Below, piece after piece: positions 1 through 8,859 of a DNA stretch of 64,000 nt. Position 1 is the first letter of the stretch. Each line of letters starts with the position of its first letter. Position numbers and translations under genes: made by a program. This DNA comes from Phycisphaerae bacterium (GTDB lineage: Bacteria; Planctomycetota; Phycisphaerae; Phycisphaerales; UBA1924), in contig JAEUIW010000001.1 of the NCBI GenBank assembly GCA_016794925.1, positions 248,001 to 312,000 of the forward strand, in the 5' to 3' direction. The notes under the pieces are model-generated. The model did not search any database, had not been told where the DNA came from, and saw only the letters and a program-made list of their open reading frames with translations.

Positions 1-2
1 GC

Positions 3-3000
3 GCCCTCGCCGCCGACGGTTCAGTGACAAACGTACTGATCGAATACGCGTCGGGCGCAACAAACGGTAACGGAGATCCTCGCGTGCGCCGCGTCGCCGT
101 CAATCCGGATCCGGGCTTTGTTGCGCGATCGATCGCGGCTCAGCGGCGAGCGGATCCGATTGCGGTCCCGGTGATTTCGGATCCCCCGGGGCCCGTGGAC
201 ACCGAGACGATCAGCCCGCTCTTCGCCCAGCTCGCGTACACGCAGTCCGCGCTCGACAGCGGTCTGATCGAAGCGCTGCTCCGGCAGCACGTGGTGGAAA
301 CGTCCGCCGATCCCGCGGCCGCTGCGGCGTCGCCCGCGATGGCCAGTCTTTCGTCGCTCCTCGGATCGCACGTCAATCAGACCTCCGGCATTGGGCGAGC
401 GACCGCGGATTTCCGCGGCGGCCTGCTCTCCGGTCACCCCGCGCTGGCGCCCGGGCAGAGCCTGGCTGGCGGCACGTTCCTCTATCTTGCTACCGAAGAC
501 CTGACCAGTCCGACGTTCGTGGTGCCGATGATCGAACGGAACCTCGCGGGCGACCGACGGTCCATCTCGCCCCTGCTTTCCGTGAACGACGATATTGATT
601 TCAGCGGGATCGCATTCCGACCCGGTACCGCCGGCGCGGAGTTGCTCCGACTCGACTCGGCGGCATCCGCATCGAGCATTCGGAGTCGCGGCACGGGCGT
701 TCCCGGCTCTCCGTTCGTGCAACTGGATTCGTATTCGCAAGGCGGGCTGCGCGGGCTTGGCACGCTCGGCTCGCGTGCGTTCACGCAGGCCGGCGGCGCA
801 GGCGCCTTTGGGCTGTCCGAGTTGCTCGTGCAGCCCGGTGTCGTGACACCCCGGATCAGTCTCACCGGTCAATTCCGTTCGGCGGCTTCGGGGCTGGCCG
901 GTGCCAATGAGCGTGGGACGTTGTTCACGCTCGGCGGCGTGGGAACGCACCTGACCACGCTGTTCGATCGATTCCTGCTTGAGGTGGACCCCCGCAACAA
1001 CTCGATCGTGCGGGTGATCCCATTCTCCATCGACTCCGGCACGTTGATCCAGCCCGGCGGCTTCCCGGTTGCCGATCTCACGGAAGCGAGTGGCCTGGCG
1101 TTCGTCGACGGACGCCTCGTTGTCGGCGCGGTCAGCCCGGACAACGTGCGCGCTGCGTTCATCACGTTCGACCCCGATGCCGCGCCGGGCACGCGGATGC
1201 TCCGGATCGACGGCGCACCTGCCGGGCTGCGTCTTTCGGATTTTGCGGGCGAGACCAACGCGGCACCCCCCGCCTCAGCGGCGCTCGACAACCCTCCGGG
1301 CCAGATCGACACAACGACCATCGATCCTCTGTTTGCCCTGTTGGGCTACTCACCGCAAGCGGCCCAAACCACGTTTCTCAACGACCTGGTGCGGGCGCAC
1401 CTCGTGGTGACGTCGCGGGACCCCGCGCTGTGCGCCGTGAGCTCCAGCCTTTCGCAAGTACCGCCGCTGTTGCTCACGCACGCATCTCAGGTCGGGGGTG
1501 TCGGACGCACGATTGGCGACTTCCGCGGCTCCCTTCTCGAAGGCCATCCGTGCCTTGCGCCCGGGCAGCAGGGGCAGTTGGCCGCGTACTTCATCCTCGC
1601 GCCGGCATTTGGGAACAGCTCCGACGCCGTTCCCACCGTGTTGCGCGCGTACTCCGGGCAGGGCGCGTTCGAAGCGCGGGGCACGTTCCTCTCGCCGAAT
1701 CTCTTGGGCGCCGGCTCCGAGCCGAAGCAGTACACGGACGCCGCACTGTTCTTCAATCCGCAATCCAGCCGACGTGAGCTGCTCGCGCTGACCGTTCTGA
1801 TCTCCGGTGGGAGCCGAATCTACCCGCTCGGGCTCGACTCGCCGGGGCAGGGTTTCGGATCGCCGATCAATTTCGGACCGACGAGCGGCCTGACATCCAT
1901 CGGTTCGCTGGGAACGAGGGTCTACGTCAATGGTCTCGCGGGCGGGTTGGGGGATGCACTCTCCGAGTCGTTCCTTGGGATTTCCGAGGCCGACCTGACC
2001 GTCGGCAAGGTCCGGCCAAGGGTCTCTCTCGGTGCCAGCGCCCAATTCACCAGCGCCCTTTCCGGTTGGAACGAGCGCGGCACGCTCGTGCTTCCAATCA
2101 GCCCGCGTCTCAACGGCGGGACACTTGACTTGGACGGGGCGATCGTCGAGATCGACCCGAGGAACCGTCTGATCGTCTCAGCCCAGAGCGGCCTCTTCGC
2201 CGATTTCGCCACCGGCGCCAACACCGTCTTCGTTCCTCCCTCGTACCGGTTTGATTCCATCAACGACGTGACCGGCATCGTGCCGCTTGCTGATGGCCGA
2301 CTCGTGTTCACCGCAACGACCCATCCGGCCGGGGGAGGTGACGGGGAGGAGGCGTTCGTACGCTTCACTTTCAACCCCAATGTCGCGAGCGGTCTCTCGA
2401 AGTTTGAGCGGGTCGAAGTGATCTCCGATCCGGCATTGATCGTCAGCGACATCGCGGGCGAATCGCTCGCGACGCCGCCGCAGCCCGTCGCGCTCGCGCC
2501 GCCCGCCACGCCAAGCGAGACGTTCGTGAACTTCGGTCAGGGCAAGGTCCGCGACCCCGCGTTCCTCTCCGACAGCGCCTATCTCGACAGTGCCCGGGTT
2601 CGGTCCGTGGTAACGGATCTCATTGTCACGCAGGTGCTTCAGCACGCGGACGATCTGTCGGCCTGCTTCGCCAGCGGCGAGCTGGCGACGATCCCCGGGT
2701 ACGTCGCTTCGCATCCGCTCCAGCAAGGCGGGGTTGGCCAGGCGACGGGGGACTTCTACCGCCGGCTCCCGTCGCGGCATCCGTGCCGGCCCAACCTCAG
2801 CGCCGCCGATTTTGTCACCATCGACGGGGTCTCGACGCCCAGCCTTGCGTTCGTCGACAGCTCGTACGCCGTGACGCTCGGACCGGCGGTTACGGGCCTG
2901 AACCCCAGCCTCATCGACGATCACGCGCTGATCTCGGATCCCGCCGGCGATGCGCTCACGATGTTGACGGTCGAGAATCAGTCGGACGGTTCCGGAGGCG

Positions 3001-3956
3001 CCTTCGCCACGATCAAGCAGGCGGACCTGCTCGCCTCTCCGAGCCCGAACTTTGCAACCGTGGCGTTCATCCAAGTCCCCGGCAACGGCGGTCGCGGGAT
3101 CTACGGCCTCGCCACGATTGGGAATCAGGTGTTTGGCGCGACCGACGTGGACTTCCAGAATCTGTATTCGGAAATCAACCGCGTCGACATCGCCTCAGGG
3201 GGCACGCTCACGCCCGTGGTCGGGCTCCCGATGCGGCTCGATGCAGGGTTGATCGGTTCGAACGAACGCGGCACGCTCTTCGCCGTCGGGGTGGCCTCGA
3301 ATTCTGCGGAGGGTGCTCCGCAGACGAACCTCCTCAGCAACGCGGTGCTCATTGAAATTGATCCGCGAAACAACCTCCTGATCAACGGTCGTTCCGCCGC
3401 GCAGTCGGAACTGGCCGCGACCGTGGACACCGACAATCCCTCGCAGATCAGCACGGGCCTGCTCGGCCAGATCTCCGCCGTTGGATACGTGCGCGGCAAC
3501 GTGGTGCTGTCGGGCGAGCCGGGGGGTGGAACCCCCGTGCTCGTGGAAGTCTCGATGGAAGCCACGGGTAATCCGGGTGATCCAAAGGTGGTTTCGATCT
3601 ATTCCAGCTCGGGCGTGAACCAACGCGGCGGGGCCTCCGAGCGCCCCATCAGGCCGCTCGCGCCGATCAGCATCCCCAATCCGCCGGGGACGATCGACAC
3701 CCGGGGGCTGAACGCCACGTTTGCGCAGATGGCGTACACCCAGCGAGCCTTTGATTCGGGCGTGCCCACCCAACTCATCCGTTCAGCGATCATCACCGCC
3801 GCGCGCGATCCGGTCGGTTGTTCCCAAAGCAGCGAGCTCTTTGGAGTTCTTCCAGCCAACGTGCAGACGCACATCAACAAGGTCGCCGGGGTTGGTCGGG
3901 CAGTCAGTGATTTTCGACAGTCGATCCCCCCCGGGCACCCCTGCCAACCGAACTGA
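3..3956 (+). CDS. Very large secreted-type protein built of alternating repeats (5' end outside window)
   Basis: The reading frame is open from the first complete codon, so the gene starts upstream of the window; the GTG at 24 is only the first in-frame start-like codon. The visible 1,310 residues hold four copies of a roughly 90-residue, probably helical module (about residues 55-145, 425-515, 832-920 and 1219-1310). Each contains a pattern like GVGRxxxDFR and most end in GHPC. Between them lie stretches of about 280-310 residues that look beta-rich and repeat the motifs NERGTL and EIDPRNN, as in beta-propeller-like extracellular proteins. The protein ends on the fourth helical module. No catalytic motif is recognised. 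I infer an exported or surface protein from composition and repeat style; the signal peptide would lie upstream. A function cannot be named. Confidence 0.8.
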   Translation, partial: ALAADGSVTNVLIEYASGATNGNGDPRVRRVAVNPDPGFVARSIAAQRRADPIAVPVISDPPGPVDTETISPLFAQLAYTQSALDSGLIEALLRQHVVETSADPAAAAASPAMASLSSLLGSHVNQTSGIGRATADFRGGLLSGHPALAPGQSLAGGTFLYLATEDLTSPTFVVPMIERNLAGDRRSISPLLSVNDDIDFSGIAFRPGTAGAELLRLDSAASASSIRSRGTGVPGSPFVQLDSYSQGGLRGLGTLGSRAFTQAGGAGAFGLSELLVQPGVVTPRISLTGQFRSAASGLAGANERGTLFTLGGVGTHLTTLFDRFLLEVDPRNNSIVRVIPFSIDSGTLIQPGGFPVADLTEASGLAFVDGRLVVGAVSPDNVRAAFITFDPDAAPGTRMLRIDGAPAGLRLSDFAGETNAAPPASAALDNPPGQIDTTTIDPLFALLGYSPQAAQTTFLNDLVRAHLVVTSRDPALCAVSSSLSQVPPLLLTHASQVGGVGRTIGDFRGSLLEGHPCLAPGQQGQLAAYFILAPAFGNSSDAVPTVLRAYSGQGAFEARGTFLSPNLLGAGSEPKQYTDAALFFNPQSSRRELLALTVLISGGSRIYPLGLDSPGQGFGSPINFGPTSGLTSIGSLGTRVYVNGLAGGLGDALSESFLGISEADLTVGKVRPRVSLGASAQFTSALSGWNERGTLVLPISPRLNGGTLDLDGAIVEIDPRNRLIVSAQSGLFADFATGANTVFVPPSYRFDSINDVTGIVPLADGRLVFTATTHPAGGGDGEEAFVRFTFNPNVASGLSKFERVEVISDPALIVSDIAGESLATPPQPVALAPPATPSETFVNFGQGKVRDPAFLSDSAYLDSARVRSVVTDLIVTQVLQHADDLSACFASGELATIPGYVASHPLQQGGVGQATGDFYRRLPSRHPCRPNLSAADFVTIDGVSTPSLAFVDSSYAVTLGPAVTGLNPSLIDDHALISDPAGDALTMLTVENQSDGSGGAFATIKQADLLASPSPNFATVAFIQVPGNGGRGIYGLATIGNQVFGATDVDFQNLYSEINRVDIASGGTLTPVVGLPMRLDAGLIGSNERGTLFAVGVASNSAEGAPQTNLLSNAVLIEIDPRNNLLINGRSAAQSELAATVDTDNPSQISTGLLGQISAVGYVRGNVVLSGEPGGGTPVLVEVSMEATGNPGDPKVVSIYSSSGVNQRGGASERPIRPLAPISIPNPPGTIDTRGLNATFAQMAYTQRAFDSGVPTQLIRSAIITAARDPVGCSQSSELFGVLPANVQTHINKVAGVGRAVSDFRQSIPPGHPCQPN

Positions 3957-4099
3957 CCCGACCCGGGGTGCACGAATCGAGCCGCGGATCCGGGTGATCC
4001 ACCATCAACTGTTCCGGTGGCGTACGTGATCGGGTCCTCTCCTTCTCTTGGCCCGTCTTCGGGCTTGCAACCCCTGCCTCAGGTGGGTAGGCTGCGAGC

Positions 4100-5068
4100 A
4101 TGATGTCAACCGCCACAGCCCGCGGGCCGAGCGAAATCGTACTTCCTGAAGTGAAGATGAACATCCACCTTCCGACCAAGCCGGTGCCGGCGGTGGTCGT
4201 TCGCAACGAACTTTGCACCTTCAAGAAGGCGGCGGGATTCGTGCGTCACGTGGAGATTGACATCGGCGGAACCCAGATGATCGGCGAGTGCCGCCCCGGG
4301 CAGGCCCTGGGTGTCATTCCCGAAGGGACCGACAAGAACGGCAAACCACACAAGGTTCGCCTGTACTCAATTTCCTCCCCCACGCGTGGCGAGGACGGCA
4401 AGGGCAAGGTCATCGCCGTGACCGTGAAACGCACCATCGACGAGCACTGGGAGAACAACAAGCTGTTTCTGGGCGTCGCCTCGAACTACCTGTGCGATCG
4501 TCAGCCCGGCGACCGGATCATGGTCTCCGGCCCGAACGGCAAGCGGTTCCTGCTCCCCAAAGATCACACCGGCTACGACTACATGTTCTTCGCCACCGGC
4601 ACCGGAATTGCGCCGTTCCGCGGCATGCTCATCGATCTGCTCGAATCCCGGAGCCAGAGCAAGATCGTCCTGGTCATGGGAGCGCCCTACACCACCGACC
4701 TGCTCTACCACGACTACTTCCTGCGCATGGCGGGCGAGAACAAGAATTTCACCTACATCACCGCGATCTCGCGCGAGAAGCAGAACGACGGCCACGATCG
4801 ACTCTACGTGCAGGATCGAGTCCGCACCGAGCGAGATCGGTTGCTCCCGATTTTGGCCGGGCCCAGGACGCTCATCTACATCTGCGGCCTGGCGGGGATG
4901 GAGCTCGGGATCTTCCAGGAACTCGCGCTCAATCTGAATGGCGAAGCACTTGAGCAGTACTTGGAGTGCGACCGGGAAGCACTGTCCGACATCCGGCGCT
5001 GGAACAGGCAGATGATCCACAAGCAGGTGCGTCCCACGCGTCGGATTCTCATGGAGGTGTACGCGTAG
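4100..5068 (+). CDS. Plant/cyanobacterial-type ferredoxin-NADP(+) reductase
   Basis: A 322-residue flavoprotein that would exchange electrons between ferredoxin and NADP(H) in the cytoplasm. It shows the FAD-binding RLYSISS motif (residues 88-94), the GVASNYLCD segment (125-133) that matches the plant-type GVCSNFLC block, the NADP-binding GTGTGIAPFRGM (167-176 region) and YICGLAGME (260-268). The C-terminal tyrosine typical of plant-type enzymes, which stacks on the flavin, is present as Y321 but is followed by one extra Ala. A ferredoxin gene lies 187 bp downstream on the same strand and is the obvious partner. ATG at 4100 and 4103 are alternative starts; no good Shine-Dalgarno is visible for either. 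Confidence 0.92.
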   Translation: MMSTATARGPSEIVLPEVKMNIHLPTKPVPAVVVRNELCTFKKAAGFVRHVEIDIGGTQMIGECRPGQALGVIPEGTDKNGKPHKVRLYSISSPTRGEDGKGKVIAVTVKRTIDEHWENNKLFLGVASNYLCDRQPGDRIMVSGPNGKRFLLPKDHTGYDYMFFATGTGIAPFRGMLIDLLESRSQSKIVLVMGAPYTTDLLYHDYFLRMAGENKNFTYITAISREKQNDGHDRLYVQDRVRTERDRLLPILAGPRTLIYICGLAGMELGIFQELALNLNGEALEQYLECDREALSDIRRWNRQMIHKQVRPTRRILMEVYA

Positions 5069-5255
5069 GGGGCGGCGCCGGGGGTGCCGGGCCCCGCGGC
5101 ATCCGATCGCGAGCGCCCGCGAGAGCCACCCGCTCGATACGGAGGCTCCGGCACGCGGAGTCGCCCGCGAGAGCATCGGGGCCGGAATTGGGATGGCCGG
5201 GAGTCGCCCCGGGGTTCTCTGAGGGTCCGAACGAGTTCAAGGGAGTCCGACGAAC

Positions 5256-5519
5256 ATGGCACACGTCATCACCAGCCCGTGCATCGGGACCAAGAACACG
5301 CAGTGCATCACCGTCTGTCCGGTTGACGCGATTCACCCTCGGAGGGACGAGCCGGATTTTGAGACCGCTTCCCAGTTGTACATCAACCCTGAGACGTGTA
5401 TCGATTGCGGACTCTGCGTCCACGAGTGCCCCGTCCGTGCCATCTTCCCGATGAACGACGTTCCCGCCGATCAGCACCAGTTCGTGCAGATCAATGCGGA
5501 TTACTACAAGGGTAAGTAG
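5256..5519 (+). CDS. 7Fe-type ferredoxin ([3Fe-4S]/[4Fe-4S])
   Basis: An 87-residue soluble electron carrier. Cysteines lie at 9, 17 and 21 (Cx7Cx3CP) and at 48, 51, 54 and 58 (CxxCxxCxxxCP). The absence of a Cys near position 12 in the first set is the pattern of ferredoxins carrying one [3Fe-4S] and one [4Fe-4S] cluster, as in FdxA-like proteins. A GGGAG Shine-Dalgarno sits just upstream of the ATG. It follows the plant-type ferredoxin-NADP reductase gene on the same strand and probably exchanges electrons with it. That pairing is inferred from position, since plant-type reductases classically use [2Fe-2S] ferredoxin or flavodoxin. Confidence 0.93.
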   Translation: MAHVITSPCIGTKNTQCITVCPVDAIHPRRDEPDFETASQLYINPETCIDCGLCVHECPVRAIFPMNDVPADQHQFVQINADYYKGK

Positions 5520-5592
5520 CGATCTCTTGCTTTCGCATGGCGTACGCGTGCCGCGCCCGCGCGGAGAGTGAGACGCGTCAGTCTCGAACGGG

Positions 5593-8535
5593 TCAGAATC
5601 CCCCGAACGGGGAGCGCGGCAGCTTCACGTACGGCATCCGCACCGGCTCGGGCCGCGTCGGCAGTTCCAGTTCGTCCGACCTTCGGACCGACGCGAGTTG
5701 CTGGAAGCCCTCGGCGCCCGCCAGCGCGACGAAATCATCCTGATCGACACCGTCGCCGGAAACACCGATCGCTCCCACGAGCACGCCGTTCTCGTAGAGC
5801 GGCACCGCGCCGGGGAAGATCTGCAGCCCGTTAGCCAATCCCAGCGACGCGGCCGCGACCCCGCCCCCGCCGATCATGTCTCCATCGAACATCCGCAGGG
5901 CCTGCCCCTCGTCGCCGACGGCCGCGAACGTGCTTAGGAATGAGACGAGATTCGTGACCAGCAGCTCCGTCTGAAGACCGTTCGAGAACACGCTGAACCC
6001 GCTCGCGGTTGCCGGGCCGAACGGCCCCGGGAGCGAGTTGCGGATGCCATCGGGCAGCGTCGGTCGCGAGAGGAACCCGATCGCACGTTCGGACAGCGCC
6101 ACCGAACCGTCCAGTTTCACCCCCAGCACACGCGCGGCATCCACCCGGAACGCGAACGCTCCCGACTCCGCGGCGGCGAGCAAGGCGCCCGCGTCCCCGC
6201 GGCTGAGCAGCGCTGCGCTCCGCGCCTTCTGCACCGATACGTCCAGCCCGAACACCGGCGCGTCGTCCGAACGCAGCACGCCGAGCAAGCTCCCCTTGGC
6301 GTCGACGACCGAGACGGTGACGCGCGACACCCGTGGGCGATCGTTCCGGATCGCCGCGCGGAGCCGCTGATTGAGCGCCTGCGCCCGCTCCAGAATGCCC
6401 GACACCTCGCCCTCCGAGAGACTCTCGCCCCCCTCTGCCGCCCCCGCACGAGTGGAGAGCGACCCGTCCGAGTTCACGAACTGCGCCAGCGTGTTCCCAA
6501 CCACGCGCCCCACCGAGACCGAACGGAACATGCTCGCCGGTGCGCTGATCGGTTCCACGAACGTGCGCACCAGTCCGGCGGACTGCAGGTCGGCCAACGT
6601 CGGAAGCGGCAGGAGATCACCCGGCGGCGGGGGTTCGGAATTCGCATAGTCCAGCCGGACGCCCCCGACCAAGATGTTGTCCGCGCGAATCTCGCGGGGA
6701 GGCTCGAACCCCGCCTGGGCGGCGAGCGCGATCAGTTCCTCCGCCGTCGGATCTCCGCCGACCCCGGTCCGATCGATGCCGTAGACCCCGTCCAGCTCGA
6801 CCCCGATTCCTCCCACGGCCCGACCATCGAGGTAGAGCGGCACGCCGCCCGGATCAGCCGACAGGCCCAGCGGAAGGCGATTCACGTCGCTGGTGGGCAG
6901 CTGGCTGAATTGCACCCCAAAGAGAGGCCCGGAGGACTGATTGTCCACGCCCACCGGGAAATTGGGTTGGATGATGAAGCCGGCCGTGCGGGTGGTGAAC
7001 GCGTTGCCACTGGTGGAAAGAAACGCGGCGGTACCGGCCTTGCTTGTCGCCGTGAGCGAGGAGGGCACGGTGACCCCCTCGAGCCCGCTCGTCCCGCCGC
7101 CCGAGATCCGTGCGGTTCCGGGATCAGCGGTCAGCGCGGGATCGGTCATCCGCACGGCGCCCAGGATGGTCCCCTCCCGATCCACGACCGACAGCGTCGC
7201 GTTCACGCCCAGCGATCGCGCGCGGGAGATCGCCCGATCGAGCACCAGCCGCACGTCATCGGCGCGCAGACCGCCGCCCGGAGCGCCCGGTGCGGATTCG
7301 AGAAGTTTGGTCGCCCGAGCGAAGGGCACTCGTTCCAGTAGGGTGTTGCTCGCGTCCGCGCGCAGCCGATCGATCGATTTGATCGTCTTCGCCGCGACCA
7401 GTTGCAGCCGCTTGGCCGCGGCTTCCCCCGCTGTTGACGCCGCGCCGGCAAGATTGAATGCGCCGATGTCGCCATCGACGCGGGCCCGCAGATCGTCGAC
7501 ATCAGCGGCCTCAACACCCCCGAAATCGCCGGCGATGCTGGCTTCCACGTTCCGAATCGTCCCGCCCGACCCGTCTTCTCGCGTGACGCGGATCAGTCCC
7601 ACTCGACCACCCACCTGCAGCGCGCCGTCGAGCAGGCTACCGGCAATCACCTGGATCGACTCCACCGCCCCGCCCACGCCCGCGACGAACCGCTTGACGT
7701 CCCCCCGCGAGGAGAGCGAGTCGAACGAGCCGTCCACGTTCAGCCGCAGGCCGGAAGCGCCGCCGTCGAATCGGAGCAGGCCCAGTTTCCCGGCCGAGAG
7801 CGTCAATGCCGCCACGGAAGATCCGAACACCACCGAGGTGATCACGCTTCGCGCCGCGATTTCTGATTCCTTTGACGGCCCCGTCACGCGCAGGCTGCCG
7901 AACGAACCAGCGGCGAGCAGCGACCGTTCCAATCGCCCTGGCGCGGTCAACGAGCCGAGTGCCCCAAGAACGCCAATCTGAAGACCGCTCACATCCCCCT
8001 TCAGGTCCAGCGTGCCCAGGTCCCCCCCCCCGAACAGGCCGACCCGGTTCCGTTCGTCGGAACGGATCGTTGAAATCGTTACCGCTGGACCCGCTCCTTT
8101 GAACGCCGCGACTGCCAAGTCGGCGCCGTTCTCGAATCGACCGATCGTTCCCTTCTCCAGCGATGCGAGCAGGATTCCGGGTCCGTCAACCGAGACCGCA
8201 TCCATCCGGAGTCCCCCCAATTCGCCGCCGGTGACGAACGCGACTCGAGTTGACCGACTCAGGGCGGGGCGAACCGCCAAGCTGCTCGACCCATCTGTTC
8301 CCGTCAGGTCGATCTGGTGAATGTCGCTCCCCGTGGTCCCGCCACGTCGAAGGGTAACCCGACCGGTTCCGGGCCCCTCCAGCTCAACTACCACCGGCGT
8401 TCCCTCGGAGTCTTGAAATCGGAACGGACGGGCTTGGTCGAACGAGATCCCATCGAGCAGAACCCGAGGTTCGAGCGCGAGGATCGTGGCCGACGATTCG
8501 TCATGGCGCGAAAGGCCCGGGCGAGATGGGTGCAT
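5593..8535 (-). CDS. LEPR-motif secreted protein with two GlcG/HbpS-like domains
   Basis: About 980 residues. The N-terminus carries LEPRVLLDG (about residues 21-29), a motif known from the N-termini of many large planctomycete proteins and thought to be linked to export or surface placement. Residues about 50-420 are low-complexity, beta-rich and Gly/Ser/Asp-rich. Two separated regions then resemble the GlcG/HbpS (DUF336, PF03928) fold: about 420-630 and 705-950. Each has an SVVDxxGxxLGxxR strand and a GxxPLYxxGxxVGxIGV segment. Family members bind haem or small ligands, but no haem ligand can be assigned here. ATG at 8535 with GGAG six bases upstream is preferred over a TTG at 8580. It is divergent from the cytochrome-conduit genes. 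Confidence 0.75.
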   Translation of the reverse strand: MHPSRPGLSRHDESSATILALEPRVLLDGISFDQARPFRFQDSEGTPVVVELEGPGTGRVTLRRGGTTGSDIHQIDLTGTDGSSSLAVRPALSRSTRVAFVTGGELGGLRMDAVSVDGPGILLASLEKGTIGRFENGADLAVAAFKGAGPAVTISTIRSDERNRVGLFGGGDLGTLDLKGDVSGLQIGVLGALGSLTAPGRLERSLLAAGSFGSLRVTGPSKESEIAARSVITSVVFGSSVAALTLSAGKLGLLRFDGGASGLRLNVDGSFDSLSSRGDVKRFVAGVGGAVESIQVIAGSLLDGALQVGGRVGLIRVTREDGSGGTIRNVEASIAGDFGGVEAADVDDLRARVDGDIGAFNLAGAASTAGEAAAKRLQLVAAKTIKSIDRLRADASNTLLERVPFARATKLLESAPGAPGGGLRADDVRLVLDRAISRARSLGVNATLSVVDREGTILGAVRMTDPALTADPGTARISGGGTSGLEGVTVPSSLTATSKAGTAAFLSTSGNAFTTRTAGFIIQPNFPVGVDNQSSGPLFGVQFSQLPTSDVNRLPLGLSADPGGVPLYLDGRAVGGIGVELDGVYGIDRTGVGGDPTAEELIALAAQAGFEPPREIRADNILVGGVRLDYANSEPPPPGDLLPLPTLADLQSAGLVRTFVEPISAPASMFRSVSVGRVVGNTLAQFVNSDGSLSTRAGAAEGGESLSEGEVSGILERAQALNQRLRAAIRNDRPRVSRVTVSVVDAKGSLLGVLRSDDAPVFGLDVSVQKARSAALLSRGDAGALLAAAESGAFAFRVDAARVLGVKLDGSVALSERAIGFLSRPTLPDGIRNSLPGPFGPATASGFSVFSNGLQTELLVTNLVSFLSTFAAVGDEGQALRMFDGDMIGGGGVAAASLGLANGLQIFPGAVPLYENGVLVGAIGVSGDGVDQDDFVALAGAEGFQQLASVRRSDELELPTRPEPVRMPYVKLPRSPFGGF

Positions 8536-8859
8536 GTGTGGCTCCGGACGCGGGAAACTCGGATCGGTGCCGCCGCGCAACCAGACTGGTCCGCGTGTGA
8601 ACTGCCGTGAAAGGCCTTACTCGTTCAGGAGAGTCCCGGCCGATGTATGGTCGTGCATATCGGCGCCGCTGTCCAGCGGGATTTCAAGCACGCCCCGGCG
8701 GGACAAGCCGTTCCAGGGTATTTCGAACGATTCCAACACTCACGAAACGGGAACACAGGCACGATGCCCTTGCCGGAGTTGACAGACCGGCCCGTTTCGG
8801 GTTACCTGTGCGAACGTGTGACTTTTGCAAACCGCTCGAATTCGGATCGTGCGCCGCGC
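8536..8859. other. Divergent intergenic region before the cytochrome conduit
   Basis: This 324-bp stretch separates the leftward LEPR-motif gene from the rightward barrel-cytochrome pair and should hold promoters for both. A perfect TTGACA is at 8779-8784, but the hexamer 17 bases downstream (TTACCT, 8802-8807) is a poor -10, so a sigma-70 promoter is only a possibility. The barrel-protein frame is also open leftwards to 8647. I regard that part as non-coding because a signal-peptide-like start occurs at 8860. No operator or riboswitch fold was recognised. Confidence 0.4.

Noticed and set aside
8647-8859. 71-residue N-terminal extension of the barrel protein
   Set aside because: It would place the signal peptide in the interior; ATG 8860 fits an exported protein better.
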